Assembly: GCF_030378165.1 (NCBI RefSeq)
Contig: NZ_CP119766.1
Coordinates: 5,394,001-5,458,000 of the forward strand
DNA: 64,000 bases
Direction: 5' to 3'
DNA from: Flavobacterium panacagri
GTDB lineage: Bacteria > Bacteroidota > Bacteroidia > Flavobacteriales > Flavobacteriaceae
In this document: positions 1 to 8,101 of the stretch, piece by piece
Position numbering within the stretch: position 1 is the first letter of the stretch
Layout of the letters: the number at the start of each line of letters is the position of its first letter
Notes under the pieces: model-generated
Databases searched by the model: none
Seen by the model: only the letters and a program-made list of their open reading frames with translations
What the model was told of the DNA's origin: nothing
Made by a program: the position numbers and the translations under genes

Positions 1-653
1 TCAGCGAATTGATGCGCTATTTTTTTCAATTTTATATTTCCTAAAATTCTTGGAATTCCGCTCGCCAAGATTGCGATAAAAGCCCAAGGGAAAATAAAAA
101 TTGTCAATGTAGTAAGCAAAAGTCTTCCTAATCCTACTGCTACTTGATTTTTCTGTAATGGCAGAATATCTTGATGCAGTTTTGGAACTATCTCTAATAA
201 TGTATCCGATAATGCTGCAAAAAAAGCAGGAATCAAAGAAAGTACGATAAGTACTGTTGTCAGCCAGGAAGCCCCATTATGATATAATAAATAAATCAAA
301 ATAGGCGTTGCCACAACAAGACTTCCTATGGCAAATTTTCTTCGTAAGTCCAATCCAGTAGACAAAACCATTCCTAGTTTTTCTTTTTCTTTCCAAACTT
401 TTGCTCCTTGTGCCATTACACCTGTAGAAATTCCGCCATCTGCTAAAACGGTCATAGTTCCCAGCATTGTATTGGCCAAAGTATACAATGCATATTCTTC
501 AACAGGCAATAATCGTATAATTAAAATACCGCTTAAGAATCCAATGGCCTGCAAAAGAATCTGAGCGCCACCGGTAACAGAAATCAACTTACTCCAATTG
601 AGTATGGTACTGTATTTTGGGTGCTGTTTAAATTTTATCAAAGTATCTTTCAA
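1..653 (-). CDS. Polysaccharide flippase-like membrane protein (C-terminus beyond window)
   Basis: An open frame runs leftward from a TTG codon at 653 to the window edge, giving 217 residues. The TTG is chosen because an in-frame TAA lies only nine bases upstream and the first ATG is well inside conserved sequence. The protein begins with a short basic stretch, then a hydrophobic segment with the pattern SVTGGAQILLQAIGFLSG and the LLPVEEYALYTLANT motif. This pattern is typical of Wzx/MATE-like oligosaccharide transporters, which move lipid-linked sugar repeat units across the inner membrane. At least three further hydrophobic segments are visible. It lies immediately downstream of the sugar-nucleotide genes and is probably the next gene of the same leftward operon. 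Family assignment rests on topology and one motif, so it is tentative. Confidence 0.6.
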   Translation of the reverse strand, partial: MKDTLIKFKQHPKYSTILNWSKLISVTGGAQILLQAIGFLSGILIIRLLPVEEYALYTLANTMLGTMTVLADGGISTGVMAQGAKVWKEKEKLGMVLSTGLDLRRKFAIGSLVVATPILIYLLYHNGASWLTTVLIVLSLIPAFFAALSDTLLEIVPKLHQDILPLQKNQVAVGLGRLLLTTLTIFIFPWAFIAILASGIPRILGNIKLKKIAHQFA

Positions 654-702
654 GAAATCGATTTAAAAGTTAAAAAGTGATATCCTCTTGTAATTGAAAA
701 TT

Positions 703-2115
703 TTAACCTTTTCCAATTCCTTTAATTATAAAACCTATTGAGGCTAATTTCGCTGCATCGAGAATATTGCGTCCATCAAAAACAAATGCTGGTTTATACA
801 TATTTTCATAAATAGAATTCCAATCGTAAGTTTTAAACTCATCCCATTCTGTCAAAACAGCGATAGCATGTGCCTGATGACAAGCTTCTTCAGGCGATTG
901 ATACACAAAAATCTGTTTCAATTTTGATTCAATCCTTTGATCTGTATAGCCTTTTAATGTCCATAAGTAACGCATATCTTCTGTAATCTGTTCTTGAGAA
1001 ACTTTAGGGTCGTAAATATGAATTTCTGCACCGTCTTCAATTAAATATTCCGCTACATAAATTGCTGCAGATTCACGCGTATCATTGGTATCTTTTTTAA
1101 AAGCCCAGCCTAAAAAAGTTATTTTTTTTCCGCTTACAGTATTAAAAAGGGACGTAATGATTCTTTTTGCAAATCGGTATTTTTGATGATCATTTAGAAT
1201 AATGATCTGCTCCCAATAATTTGCCACTTCTGGTAAATTGAAGTAGCGGCATAAATACACTAAGTTTAAAATGTCTTTTTGAAAACAAGAACCACCAAAA
1301 CCTACTGAAGCTTTAAGAAACTTAGAACCAATTCTGCTATCAGTTCCAATCGCTGCAGCAACTTCATCAACATCAGCTTCGGTAACTTCGCATAAAGCAG
1401 ATAAGGCATTGATGGAAGAAATTCTTTGTGCCAAAAAAGCATTTGCAGTTAATTTTGACAATTCTGAAGACCAGACATTTGTGGTAAGAATTTGTTTTGG
1501 AGACAGCCAATTCAAATAAATATCTACCAGACATTGAATTGCTTTCTGGCCACTTTCTGTCTGTTTGCCACCAATTAAAACACGGTCTGCATTTAATAAA
1601 TCATCAATTGCCGTTCCTTCGGCCAAAAACTCAGGATTAGAAAGCACTTCAAATTTTACACCATTTCCCGTGCTGTCTAATATAGTCTGTAACGTCTCGG
1701 CCGTGCGGACAGGCAGTGTGGATTTTTCAACAATAATTTTATCATTTTTAGCAATTCTGGCTATTTGTCTGGCACACAATTCAACAAATTTTAAATCAGC
1801 TGCCATTCCTTTGCCTTCGCCATATGTTTTTGTTGGAGTATTTACCGCTATAAAGATCATATCGGCTTCCTCAATAGCTTTATCAACTTCTGTAGAAAAA
1901 AATAAATTACGGCCTCTCGCCTCACGAACAACATCTGATAGTCCTGGCTCGTAAACAGGTAATTTATCTAAATCTTCATCATTCCAAGCGGCAATACGCT
2001 TTTCGTTTAAATCGACAACAGTAACGTTAATTTCCGGACATTTTAATGCGATAACTGACATAGTGGGACCGCCTACATAACCAGCACCTAAGCAACAAAT
2101 ATTTTTGATTTTCAT
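703..2115 (-). CDS. ugd: UDP-glucose 6-dehydrogenase
   Basis: This 470-residue cytosolic enzyme oxidises UDP-glucose to UDP-glucuronate with two NAD+. The Rossmann motif GAGYVG lies at residues 10-15. The catalytic cysteine is Cys277 within [10 protein letters not shown], and the substrate loop [11 protein letters not shown] is at about 159-169. The length and the position of the cysteine match the longer animal-type UGDH branch rather than the roughly 390-440 residue form of many bacteria. It is followed by the flippase-like gene and preceded by gmd, all on the minus strand, so it probably supplies glucuronic acid for the same surface polysaccharide. Identification is confident; the physiological polymer is inferred. 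Confidence 0.95.
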   Translation of the reverse strand: MKIKNICCLGAGYVGGPTMSVIALKCPEINVTVVDLNEKRIAAWNDEDLDKLPVYEPGLSDVVREARGRNLFFSTEVDKAIEEADMIFIAVNTPTKTYGEGKGMAADLKFVELCARQIARIAKNDKIIVEKSTLPVRTAETLQTILDSTGNGVKFEVLSNPEFLAEGTAIDDLLNADRVLIGGKQTESGQKAIQCLVDIYLNWLSPKQILTTNVWSSELSKLTANAFLAQRISSINALSALCEVTEADVDEVAAAIGTDSRIGSKFLKASVGFGGSCFQKDILNLVYLCRYFNLPEVANYWEQIIILNDHQKYRFAKRIITSLFNTVSGKKITFLGWAFKKDTNDTRESAAIYVAEYLIEDGAEIHIYDPKVSQEQITEDMRYLWTLKGYTDQRIESKLKQIFVYQSPEEACHQAHAIAVLTEWDEFKTYDWNSIYENMYKPAFVFDGRNILDAAKLASIGFIIKGIGKG

Positions 2116-2175
2116 TTAAATATATTTTATGGGCAGAAAAAATGTTGATTATCTAAATCTATTTGTCTTGGTCTA

Positions 2176-3300
2176 TTATTCGTAGTAGTTCATTATAGTA
2201 AAACCGCATTCTCTCAAAAGCTGTTCTTTTCTCATCAATTTCAAATCAGACTGCATCATTTCCTGCACCAATTCAGGCAGCTCATATTGACACTCCCAGC
2301 CTAATTTTGTTTTCGCTTTAGTTGGATCACCAATTAATAAATCTACTTCTGTAGGTCTAAAATAATTTGGATCAACAGCCAATACCTCTGTTCCTTCAGC
2401 GATTTGATAATCAGGATTACTGCATGATACTACAAAACCTTTTTCTTCTACTCCATGCCCTTTAAAGGCTATTTCTATTCCTACTTCGGCAAAACTCATT
2501 CTCACAAATTCACGAACTGGAGTTGTTTTTCCTGTAGCAATAACCCAGTCTTCCGGCTTATCGGCCTGCAAAATCATCCACATCATTCTAACATAATCTT
2601 TAGCATGCCCCCAGTCACGCTGTGCGTCTAGATTACCCAAGTATAATTTGTCCTGTAATCCTAAAGCGATTCTTGCCGTTGCTCTAGTAATTTTACGGGT
2701 TACAAAAGTTTCTCCACGAATAGGCGATTCGTGGTTAAATAAAATGCCGTTGCAAGCATACATTCCATAAGCTTCTCTATAATTTACTGTAATCCAAAAT
2801 GCGTACATTTTGGCCACTGCATAAGGAGATCTTGGATAAAAAGGAGTAGTTTCTGTCTGTGGTACTTCTTGTACTTTTCCATACAATTCTGAAGTTGACG
2901 CCTGATAAATTCTTGTCTTTTTTTCTAATCCCAGCAAGCGAACTGCATCTAGAATTCTTAAGGTTCCTAAAGCATCTACATTTCCTGTATATTCTGGAGT
3001 TTCAAATGAAACTGCTACATGGCTCATCGCTGCCAAATTGTAGATTTCGTCTGGCTGAATTTCCTGAATCAGGCGAGTTAAATTTGTGCTGTCTGTCATA
3101 TCTCCATAATGCAGGATAAAATCTCTGTGTTCGATATGAGGATCTTGATATAAATGATCTATTCGATCTGTATTAAACATCGAAGTACGTCTCTTTAATC
3201 CGTGTACGATGTAGCCCTTTTCTAATAAAAATTCACTTAAATAGGCACCGTCTTGTCCTGTCACTCCCGTAATGAACGCTGTTTTTTTTAATAGAGTCAT
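2176..3300 (-). CDS. gmd: GDP-mannose 4,6-dehydratase
   Basis: This short-chain dehydrogenase-fold enzyme converts GDP-mannose to GDP-4-keto-6-deoxymannose. I start it at the ATG at 3300 (374 residues), because a longer reading adds twelve residues without family character before [12 protein letters not shown]. The nucleotide-binding GVTGQDG is at residues 12-18. The STSELYG segment at about 135-141 carries the catalytic Thr/Glu pair, and Tyr160-x3-Lys164 (YAVAK) completes the active site. The NADP-binding RRTS motif follows at 37-40. It lies upstream of ugd and downstream of fcl on the same strand. With manC and fcl it forms the complete route from mannose 1-phosphate to GDP-L-fucose. The 60-106 bp gaps contain no obvious terminator, consistent with one transcript. 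Confidence 0.95.
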   Translation of the reverse strand: MTLLKKTAFITGVTGQDGAYLSEFLLEKGYIVHGLKRRTSMFNTDRIDHLYQDPHIEHRDFILHYGDMTDSTNLTRLIQEIQPDEIYNLAAMSHVAVSFETPEYTGNVDALGTLRILDAVRLLGLEKKTRIYQASTSELYGKVQEVPQTETTPFYPRSPYAVAKMYAFWITVNYREAYGMYACNGILFNHESPIRGETFVTRKITRATARIALGLQDKLYLGNLDAQRDWGHAKDYVRMMWMILQADKPEDWVIATGKTTPVREFVRMSFAEVGIEIAFKGHGVEEKGFVVSCSNPDYQIAEGTEVLAVDPNYFRPTEVDLLIGDPTKAKTKLGWECQYELPELVQEMMQSDLKLMRKEQLLRECGFTIMNYYE

Positions 3301-3406
3301 AATGTTATTATAAGGCACAAAGGCATTGTGTTGCAATGTTGCAAGTTTTATAAAGTCTTAACTGTAAAGTTTTTATTGAAGATTTCTAGATCAAAAGAAT
3401 CTGTAG

Positions 3407-4360
3407 TTAGTAACTCTTTTGTTTTAGATTTTTAATATTTTCTAGGAACCAATCGTAAGTTTTTTGAATTCCTTCTTCTAGATTTACTTGATGTTTCCAT
3501 CCAATATGATGCATTTTAGAAACATCCATTAATTTTCGTGGAGTTCCATCTGGTTTGCTTTCATCCCAGATCAATTCTCCGGTATGACCAACAATTTTTT
3601 GTATGGTTAGAGCCAATTCCTTAATGGTTAAATCTTCTCCTGTTCCAATGTTGTATAAATGCTCTGGAAGTTCATTTTCTAAAGCAAAAACTACTGCTTC
3701 TGCCATATCATCGACAAATAAAAATTCACGCATCGGATTACCGCTTCCCCAAAGTATTACTGGTGAATTGTTACTTTCTTTAGCTTCGTGAAATTTGCGA
3801 ATCATAGCTGGCAGAACGTGAGAACTGGTTAGGTCAAAATTGTCATGAATACCGTATAAATTTGTCGGCATCAAACTCACAAAATCTTTTCCAAATTGTT
3901 TGCGAATAGCTTCGCATAATTTTACTCCTGTAATTTTTGCTAAAGCATACCATTCGTTTGTTTTTTCTAAAGAAGCAGTCAACAGATATTCTTCCTTCAA
4001 GGGCTGTGGGGCTAATTTTGGATAAATACAAGAACTTCCTAAAAAGATAAATTTTTCTACATCCGAATGATGCGCTTCATTGATAAGATTATTTTGAATC
4101 TGCATATTTTCCATCAAAAATTGAAACGGAAAATCATTGTTTGCTAAAATCCCTCCTACTTTTGCAGCAGCATCTATAATTACATCCGGTTTAACTGTCT
4201 GAATAAAATCTCGAACTGCAACTTGGTCTCTTAAATCTAATTCTTTGCTCGAAGCTCCGATAAGATTGTTGTAACCTTTTGCTGTAAGTGTTCTCCAAAC
4301 GGCACTTCCAACCATTCCTTTATGTCCTGCGATATATATTATAGAATTTTTATCAATCAT
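3407..4360 (-). CDS. fcl: GDP-L-fucose synthase
   Basis: A 317-residue epimerase/reductase that turns the product of Gmd into GDP-L-fucose, using NADPH. The nucleotide-binding GHKGMVG lies at residues 12-18. The active site is SSCIYP at about 109-114 and Tyr138-x3-Lys142. The C-terminal part carries the GSGNPMREFLFVDDMA segment typical of WcaG/Fcl proteins. Length is normal for the family. It sits between manC upstream and gmd downstream, which is the pathway context expected for fucose in an exopolysaccharide or O-antigen. No unusual features were seen. Confidence 0.95.
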   Translation of the reverse strand: MIDKNSIIYIAGHKGMVGSAVWRTLTAKGYNNLIGASSKELDLRDQVAVRDFIQTVKPDVIIDAAAKVGGILANNDFPFQFLMENMQIQNNLINEAHHSDVEKFIFLGSSCIYPKLAPQPLKEEYLLTASLEKTNEWYALAKITGVKLCEAIRKQFGKDFVSLMPTNLYGIHDNFDLTSSHVLPAMIRKFHEAKESNNSPVILWGSGNPMREFLFVDDMAEAVVFALENELPEHLYNIGTGEDLTIKELALTIQKIVGHTGELIWDESKPDGTPRKLMDVSKMHHIGWKHQVNLEEGIQKTYDWFLENIKNLKQKSY

Positions 4361-4414
4361 TGTAGTCAGTTTTTATTTTATCGAGACTTTTGATTATTTT
4401 TCTTAATAGTCAAT

Positions 4415-5416
4415 TTACAACAAAGGGGAAGCAATAGACTCCAACTGCTGATAGACTTGTTTCACTTCCTGAGAATTTTCTTTTTGCAAAACCATTAAAG
4501 CATCTGAAGTATAAATTAATATACAATTTTTGACACCAATAAAGGTAGTATGCATTGAAGTTCCTATTACAATATTTCGGTTTGCATCTATCGGATGATC
4601 TTTATGAACTAAGTAATCATAAACCGATTCGAAAGAACCTAAATCTGACCATTGAAACTGAGCGGGCACAACTTTAATATCTTCACTTCGTTCCATTACA
4701 GCATAATCAATACTTATGGAAGGAATGTTTAAAGACAATTCATAATCTAAGAACCCCTCTTTATTGGCCTCCCAGGCTATTTTAGATGTCCAATACACTT
4801 CTGGTTCTTGTCTTTCAAGCTCTTTTAAAAACTTTTCAGCTTTGAAACAAAAAAGACCGCTGTTCCAAAAATAGTTTCCTTTTTTAAGATATGTCTTCGC
4901 TGTTTCTAAATCAGGTTTTTCATGAAAAGCAATGACATTTTCTTTATCAAATTCGATATAACCATAGCCTGTTTCTGGTTTAGTTGGTTTTATTCCGAAA
5001 GTTACAAGAAAATCTTGATTGGCTAATGTAATCGCCTGTTGTAAAGCCAGCGTATAAGAACTTTTTCCATCAATAATATGATCCGATGGCGTAATCAGCA
5101 AAATATCTTCAGGTTCAGATGCAAATGCTGCAAATGCAATCGCCGCAGCTGTATTGCGAGGAACGGCTTCTACAATATGCGTAAATGGCTTACCAAATTT
5201 AGACATTATAGCATTACTCATTTTGTAATTTTCAATATTTCCGACAACTATTGTCTTATCAGAAATATTCTTATTACGAACCACCGTCTTTTCAAAGAGC
5301 GATTCTCCCTCAAACAGTTCGAGATATTGCTTTGGCAGTGTTTTTCGGGAAAGAGGCCACAATCTGCTTCCAATCCCTCCCGTTAAAACTACATGTGTAA
5401 CTATACTAATTGCCAT
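4415..5416 (-). CDS. manC: Mannose-1-phosphate guanylyltransferase (short form)
   Basis: It makes GDP-mannose from mannose 1-phosphate and GTP. The signature GGIGSRLWPLSR lies at residues 13-24, followed by LPKQYLEL, and the EAVPRNTAAA segment matches the family. At 333 residues it contains only the nucleotidyltransferase domain and its short C-terminal part, lacking the mannose-6-phosphate isomerase domain of the roughly 480-residue bifunctional ManC/AlgA proteins. The isomerase must therefore be supplied elsewhere. The start codon overlaps the end of the upstream cytidylyltransferase by 11 bp, indicating translational coupling. It is the source of substrate for gmd. Confidence 0.92.
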   Translation of the reverse strand: MAISIVTHVVLTGGIGSRLWPLSRKTLPKQYLELFEGESLFEKTVVRNKNISDKTIVVGNIENYKMSNAIMSKFGKPFTHIVEAVPRNTAAAIAFAAFASEPEDILLITPSDHIIDGKSSYTLALQQAITLANQDFLVTFGIKPTKPETGYGYIEFDKENVIAFHEKPDLETAKTYLKKGNYFWNSGLFCFKAEKFLKELERQEPEVYWTSKIAWEANKEGFLDYELSLNIPSISIDYAVMERSEDIKVVPAQFQWSDLGSFESVYDYLVHKDHPIDANRNIVIGTSMHTTFIGVKNCILIYTSDALMVLQKENSQEVKQVYQQLESIASPLL

Positions 5417-5840
5417 TTGAGTGCATTAAAACTTCTTTCTGATACACTTCGTTACGAAGATTTGTGCTCGAAAAACGATGATCTCTGGTATTAAAATACA
5501 GCTCAATTCCTTTTTCTTCGCAATATTTTCTTCCAGTAAAATCTCTGTCTTTATATTCGTCACCTAAAATTCGAACGTCTAAAGCAAATGCTTTCAAAAT
5601 ATCTTCTAAATCCTGCTCCGTAGCATAAGGAACAATTTCATCAACAAACTTACACGCTTTTAACTGTATGTAGCGTTCCACTACAGTCTGTGTTGGTTTA
5701 TTTTTAGTTGGGCGATCTAATGTTGGATCTGTTTGTAGACCAACAATTAAATAATCACAATGTTGTTTTGCTTCTTCAAGCATTTTAACGTGCCCCGCAT
5801 GTAACAAATCAAAAGCACTAAATGTAATTCCAGTTCTCAT
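5406..5840 (-). CDS. Small cytidylyltransferase-family nucleotidyltransferase
   Basis: This 144-residue protein is a single nucleotidyltransferase domain of the TagD/RfaE-C type. The HxGH signature appears as LLHAGHV near residues 12-18, and the C-terminal RFSSTNLR is the usual second nucleotide-binding motif (residues about 122-129). Related enzymes attach CMP or AMP to small phosphorylated alcohols or sugars, such as glycerol 3-phosphate or heptose 1-phosphate; the sequence alone does not decide which. It is the promoter-proximal gene of the leftward polysaccharide operon and overlaps manC by 11 bp. This suggests it provides an activated precursor or decoration for the same polymer. Confidence 0.8.
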   Translation of the reverse strand: MRTGITFSAFDLLHAGHVKMLEEAKQHCDYLIVGLQTDPTLDRPTKNKPTQTVVERYIQLKACKFVDEIVPYATEQDLEDILKAFALDVRILGDEYKDRDFTGRKYCEEKGIELYFNTRDHRFSSTNLRNEVYQKEVLMHSNGN

Positions 5841-6465
5841 CTGCTTAATGTTTTAAATTTAAAAATAGGTTTGTTAATGTAGTATGATTTCCAAAAATTG
5901 TACTTAACCATTTTACTGGGGTTTCGACGCTTTTTTTAAAATTTTAAAAAAGGGTTCCCCGTGAATAGTTACATTCTAACTACTCAAAAAAGAAAAAATA
6001 AATGGTATAAATTTTAATAAATTATAGTTTTTGACTGCTCTAAAATGATTTAAATTCTAGTATTGAAAAAACAAAATTTAGAGCTATACAAACAATATAT
6101 TCACTATAATAATTTAAGATAAAATTATACTAATACAGTAGATGAGTAATTTGTTTTTTGGCGTTAAATGTCCTTAATAAGGAAATTTTACTATAAAAAG
6201 CATCTATAATTTTTGAGCCTTGGAATTAAATTTACCACTTAGTTTATAGATAAAATGTCTGATACCTATAAAGGTCATTTTTCTAAGTTCTATTAACCAC
6301 TAGAACTAAAAAATTCTTCTTTAAAAAGAAATCAGAATCTCAATATTATCTATCTCGGAATGCTATTTTTTTCAAAGATTAAAAAAGATTATTTACCAGT
6401 ACAAAAGGTTATCTTTTTTTAAAAACAACTAACTATTTACAAATACATTTAATACAGTTACAATT
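5841..6465. other. Long divergent intergenic region, polysaccharide operon / upxY
   Basis: About 625 bp with no supported gene. It must hold the promoters and leaders of the leftward polysaccharide operon and of the rightward upxY gene. A near-perfect A/T palindrome (CTTTTTT-AAAATTTT-AAAAAAG type) lies at about 5,930-5,952. I found no clean TTG-N19/20-TAnnTTTG promoter on either strand. Confidence 0.5.
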
Positions 6466-6933
6466 ATGAAATGGTATGTAGTATACACCAAACCTAAGTG
6501 GGAAAAAAGAGCTGCAGAACAATTAAGCAAGTTTAATATAAACTGTTATTGCCCTGTCATCAAAAAAGTGCAGCAAAGATCAGATAGGAAAGTAAAAGTA
6601 GAAGTGCCATTGTTTAATCATTACATATTTGTACAACTAGCAGAAAAAGATAGAAATCTTGTATTCCATTCTCCTGGCGTCGTTCGATTTTTATTTTGGC
6701 TTGGAAGACATGCTGTCGTAAAAGATCAAGAAATCGCAACTATTAAAGAATGGCTTAATACTGGAGATACAGCTTCAGAAATATCTGTTATGCAATATCA
6801 AATTGGAGACAAGATACATTTAAACTCTGGCCCCTTCTGCGATCAGAATGCAGTTGTCAAAGATATTACAAAAACGCATTATGTATTAATTTTAGAATCT
6901 TTAGGATATGTTTTAAAAGTAAAACACAAATAA
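6466..6933 (+). CDS. UpxY-type NusG-family transcription antiterminator
   Basis: A 155-residue NusG paralog. The N-terminal NGN domain starts with MKWYVVYTKPKWEKRAAEQL and contains VPLFNHYIFV. The C-terminal part (about 105-155) resembles a KOW-like barrel with GDKIHLNSGPF. Members of the UpxY family bind elongating RNA polymerase and let it read through the leaders of polysaccharide operons. In Bacteroides they are usually the first gene of the operon they control. Here the gene is alone, has its own terminator at 6,943-6,990, and is divergent from the polysaccharide genes. It would therefore have to act in trans on the leftward operon, or belong to another locus. Class is confident; the target is inferred. 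Confidence 0.88.
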   Translation: MKWYVVYTKPKWEKRAAEQLSKFNINCYCPVIKKVQQRSDRKVKVEVPLFNHYIFVQLAEKDRNLVFHSPGVVRFLFWLGRHAVVKDQEIATIKEWLNTGDTASEISVMQYQIGDKIHLNSGPFCDQNAVVKDITKTHYVLILESLGYVLKVKHK

Positions 6934-6942
6934 TAAAAAAAG

Positions 6943-6990
6943 AAAAAAAGAGTTTTAAAGTAATTACATCTAACTTGAAACTCTTTTTTT
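6943..6990 (+). terminator. Intrinsic terminator after upxY
   Basis: A perfect 13-bp stem pairs AAAAAAAGAGTTT (6,943-6,955) with AAACTCTTTTTTT (6,978-6,990), with a 22-nt loop. It ends in a T run just after the upxY stop and may also serve the convergent XRE gene. Confidence 0.75.
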
Positions 6991-7021
6991 CATGAATAAT
7001 TAGATGGTTATGGGTAGAATA

Positions 7022-7225
7022 TTAATTTTCTAATTCGAAGATCTGGCTTTTTTTAATGCCTAGGATTTTAACTAATCGATCCAGTTTTGATAATTTAAGA
7101 TCGATCATTCCATTTTCAATTTTCTCATATGTTTTTACGCTCATTTCCATCTGAATCGCTACATATTCTGGAGTATGATTATTCTGTAACCGATACTCTT
7201 TAATTCTTAAGTGGTAATTTTCCAT
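7022..7225 (-). CDS. Small XRE-family helix-turn-helix regulator, copy 2
   Basis: A 67-residue protein that is essentially a single Cro/C1-type DNA-binding domain (helix pattern PEYVAIQMEMSVKTYEKIENG at about 20-40). It is a clear paralog of the gene 75 bp upstream: both share the order R-E-x-x-x-x-x-x-T-x-E-Y-V-A and KIE-x-G-x-x-D-L-x-x-SKL. Such short single-domain proteins usually act as repressors or as antitoxin-like regulators. No toxin partner is visible. It is on the minus strand, convergent with upxY. Targets are unknown. Confidence 0.75.
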   Translation of the reverse strand: MENYHLRIKEYRLQNNHTPEYVAIQMEMSVKTYEKIENGMIDLKLSKLDRLVKILGIKKSQIFELEN

Positions 7226-7300
7226 GACCTTATTTTTTTATTACTATTTTAAACTTTCTAAGTTTCTTTTATAATATTCAACAAATTACGGGAAGAGATT

Positions 7301-7531
7301 TTATCTAGTTTCACTAAAGAAAATTGAAACATCGAATTTAAATATGAACTCAATTGAGACCTCTAAAACCTTTGAAATTTCAATTAATTTAGACACAGTT
7401 AAATCAACATCGCCTCTCTCAATTTTACCATAACCGCTGGTACTCATTTTTAATTCAGCAGCCACATATTCTCTAGTAAAATTTTTTAATTCTCTTATCT
7501 TTCTAATATTTTCGTATACACTATATTTCAT
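7301..7531 (-). CDS. Small XRE-family helix-turn-helix regulator, copy 1
   Basis: A 76-residue protein consisting of a Cro/C1-type helix-turn-helix (FTREYVAAELKMSTSGYGKI at about 18-37) and a short C-terminal tail. It is the upstream member of a tandem pair with the gene ending at 7,022 and is similar to it along its whole length, which indicates local duplication. No membrane segment or effector domain is present. Its position between the antiterminator and the exported-protein operon does not show its target. Confidence 0.75.
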   Translation of the reverse strand: MKYSVYENIRKIRELKNFTREYVAAELKMSTSGYGKIERGDVDLTVSKLIEISKVLEVSIEFIFKFDVSIFFSETR

Positions 7532-8006
7532 AAAAAATAAAAAATATAAACAATTCGTATTTTGGAGTTAACGTCACAACTTTTAATAAAATTATATGTA
7601 AGGCAATAATTTGTTTTTTTAAAATTATTTTACATAAAAATCACCTTATCTTAGCAACCATTCAATTATTAACAAGGTTTAAAGCTAAATGACGATTTTT
7701 CTTTATCATTCATTTTAAATTTTGATCAAAAATATATAATGTTTCGAGTTTATAATAATAAATCTGTTCAACGGATTTTAAAATCCGATAAAATACAACA
7801 TGTGCCATTTTAAGGCTGTCAGATCACTCCAGTATTGTCTCAAAATCCTCATGTTGTAAGATAATAATCACGTGTTTATACGGTCTAAGGCCATAATTTA
7901 AAGCAGTTGAAGATCAAAAAGTGAAAAATTGAAGTAATCCAAAATTATATTTAAAAAACACTTTATCAATTTGTAAGATTTTTCAATTTACTATAACTGT
8001 TTAATC
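7532..8006. other. Intergenic region without supported gene
   Basis: About 475 bp of AT-rich sequence between the start of the XRE pair and the terminator of the exported-protein operon. No open frame with codon character, RNA gene or strong repeat was seen. It presumably contains the promoter of the XRE pair. Confidence 0.5.
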
Positions 8007-8046
8007 AAAAAAAAGACTGCTATTAAAATAATAGCAGTCTTTTTTT
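8007..8046 (-). terminator. Intrinsic terminator of the exported-protein operon
   Basis: A 12-bp perfect stem (AGACTGCTATTA at 8,014-8,025 with its complement at 8,029-8,040), a 3-nt loop and flanking A and T runs. It follows the stop of the leftward beta-helix gene. The symmetric A/T flanks would allow it to work in both directions. Confidence 0.85.
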
Positions 8047-8101
8047 GATTGTGAAAATTTTATAAAAAATATTCTAAGTATATTTTCTTTGTGTTTATTT
8101 T

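Noticed and set aside
1565..1954. A 129-codon open frame on the plus strand within ugd
   Set aside because: It is the antisense shadow of a well-conserved dehydrogenase and has no domain or initiation context.
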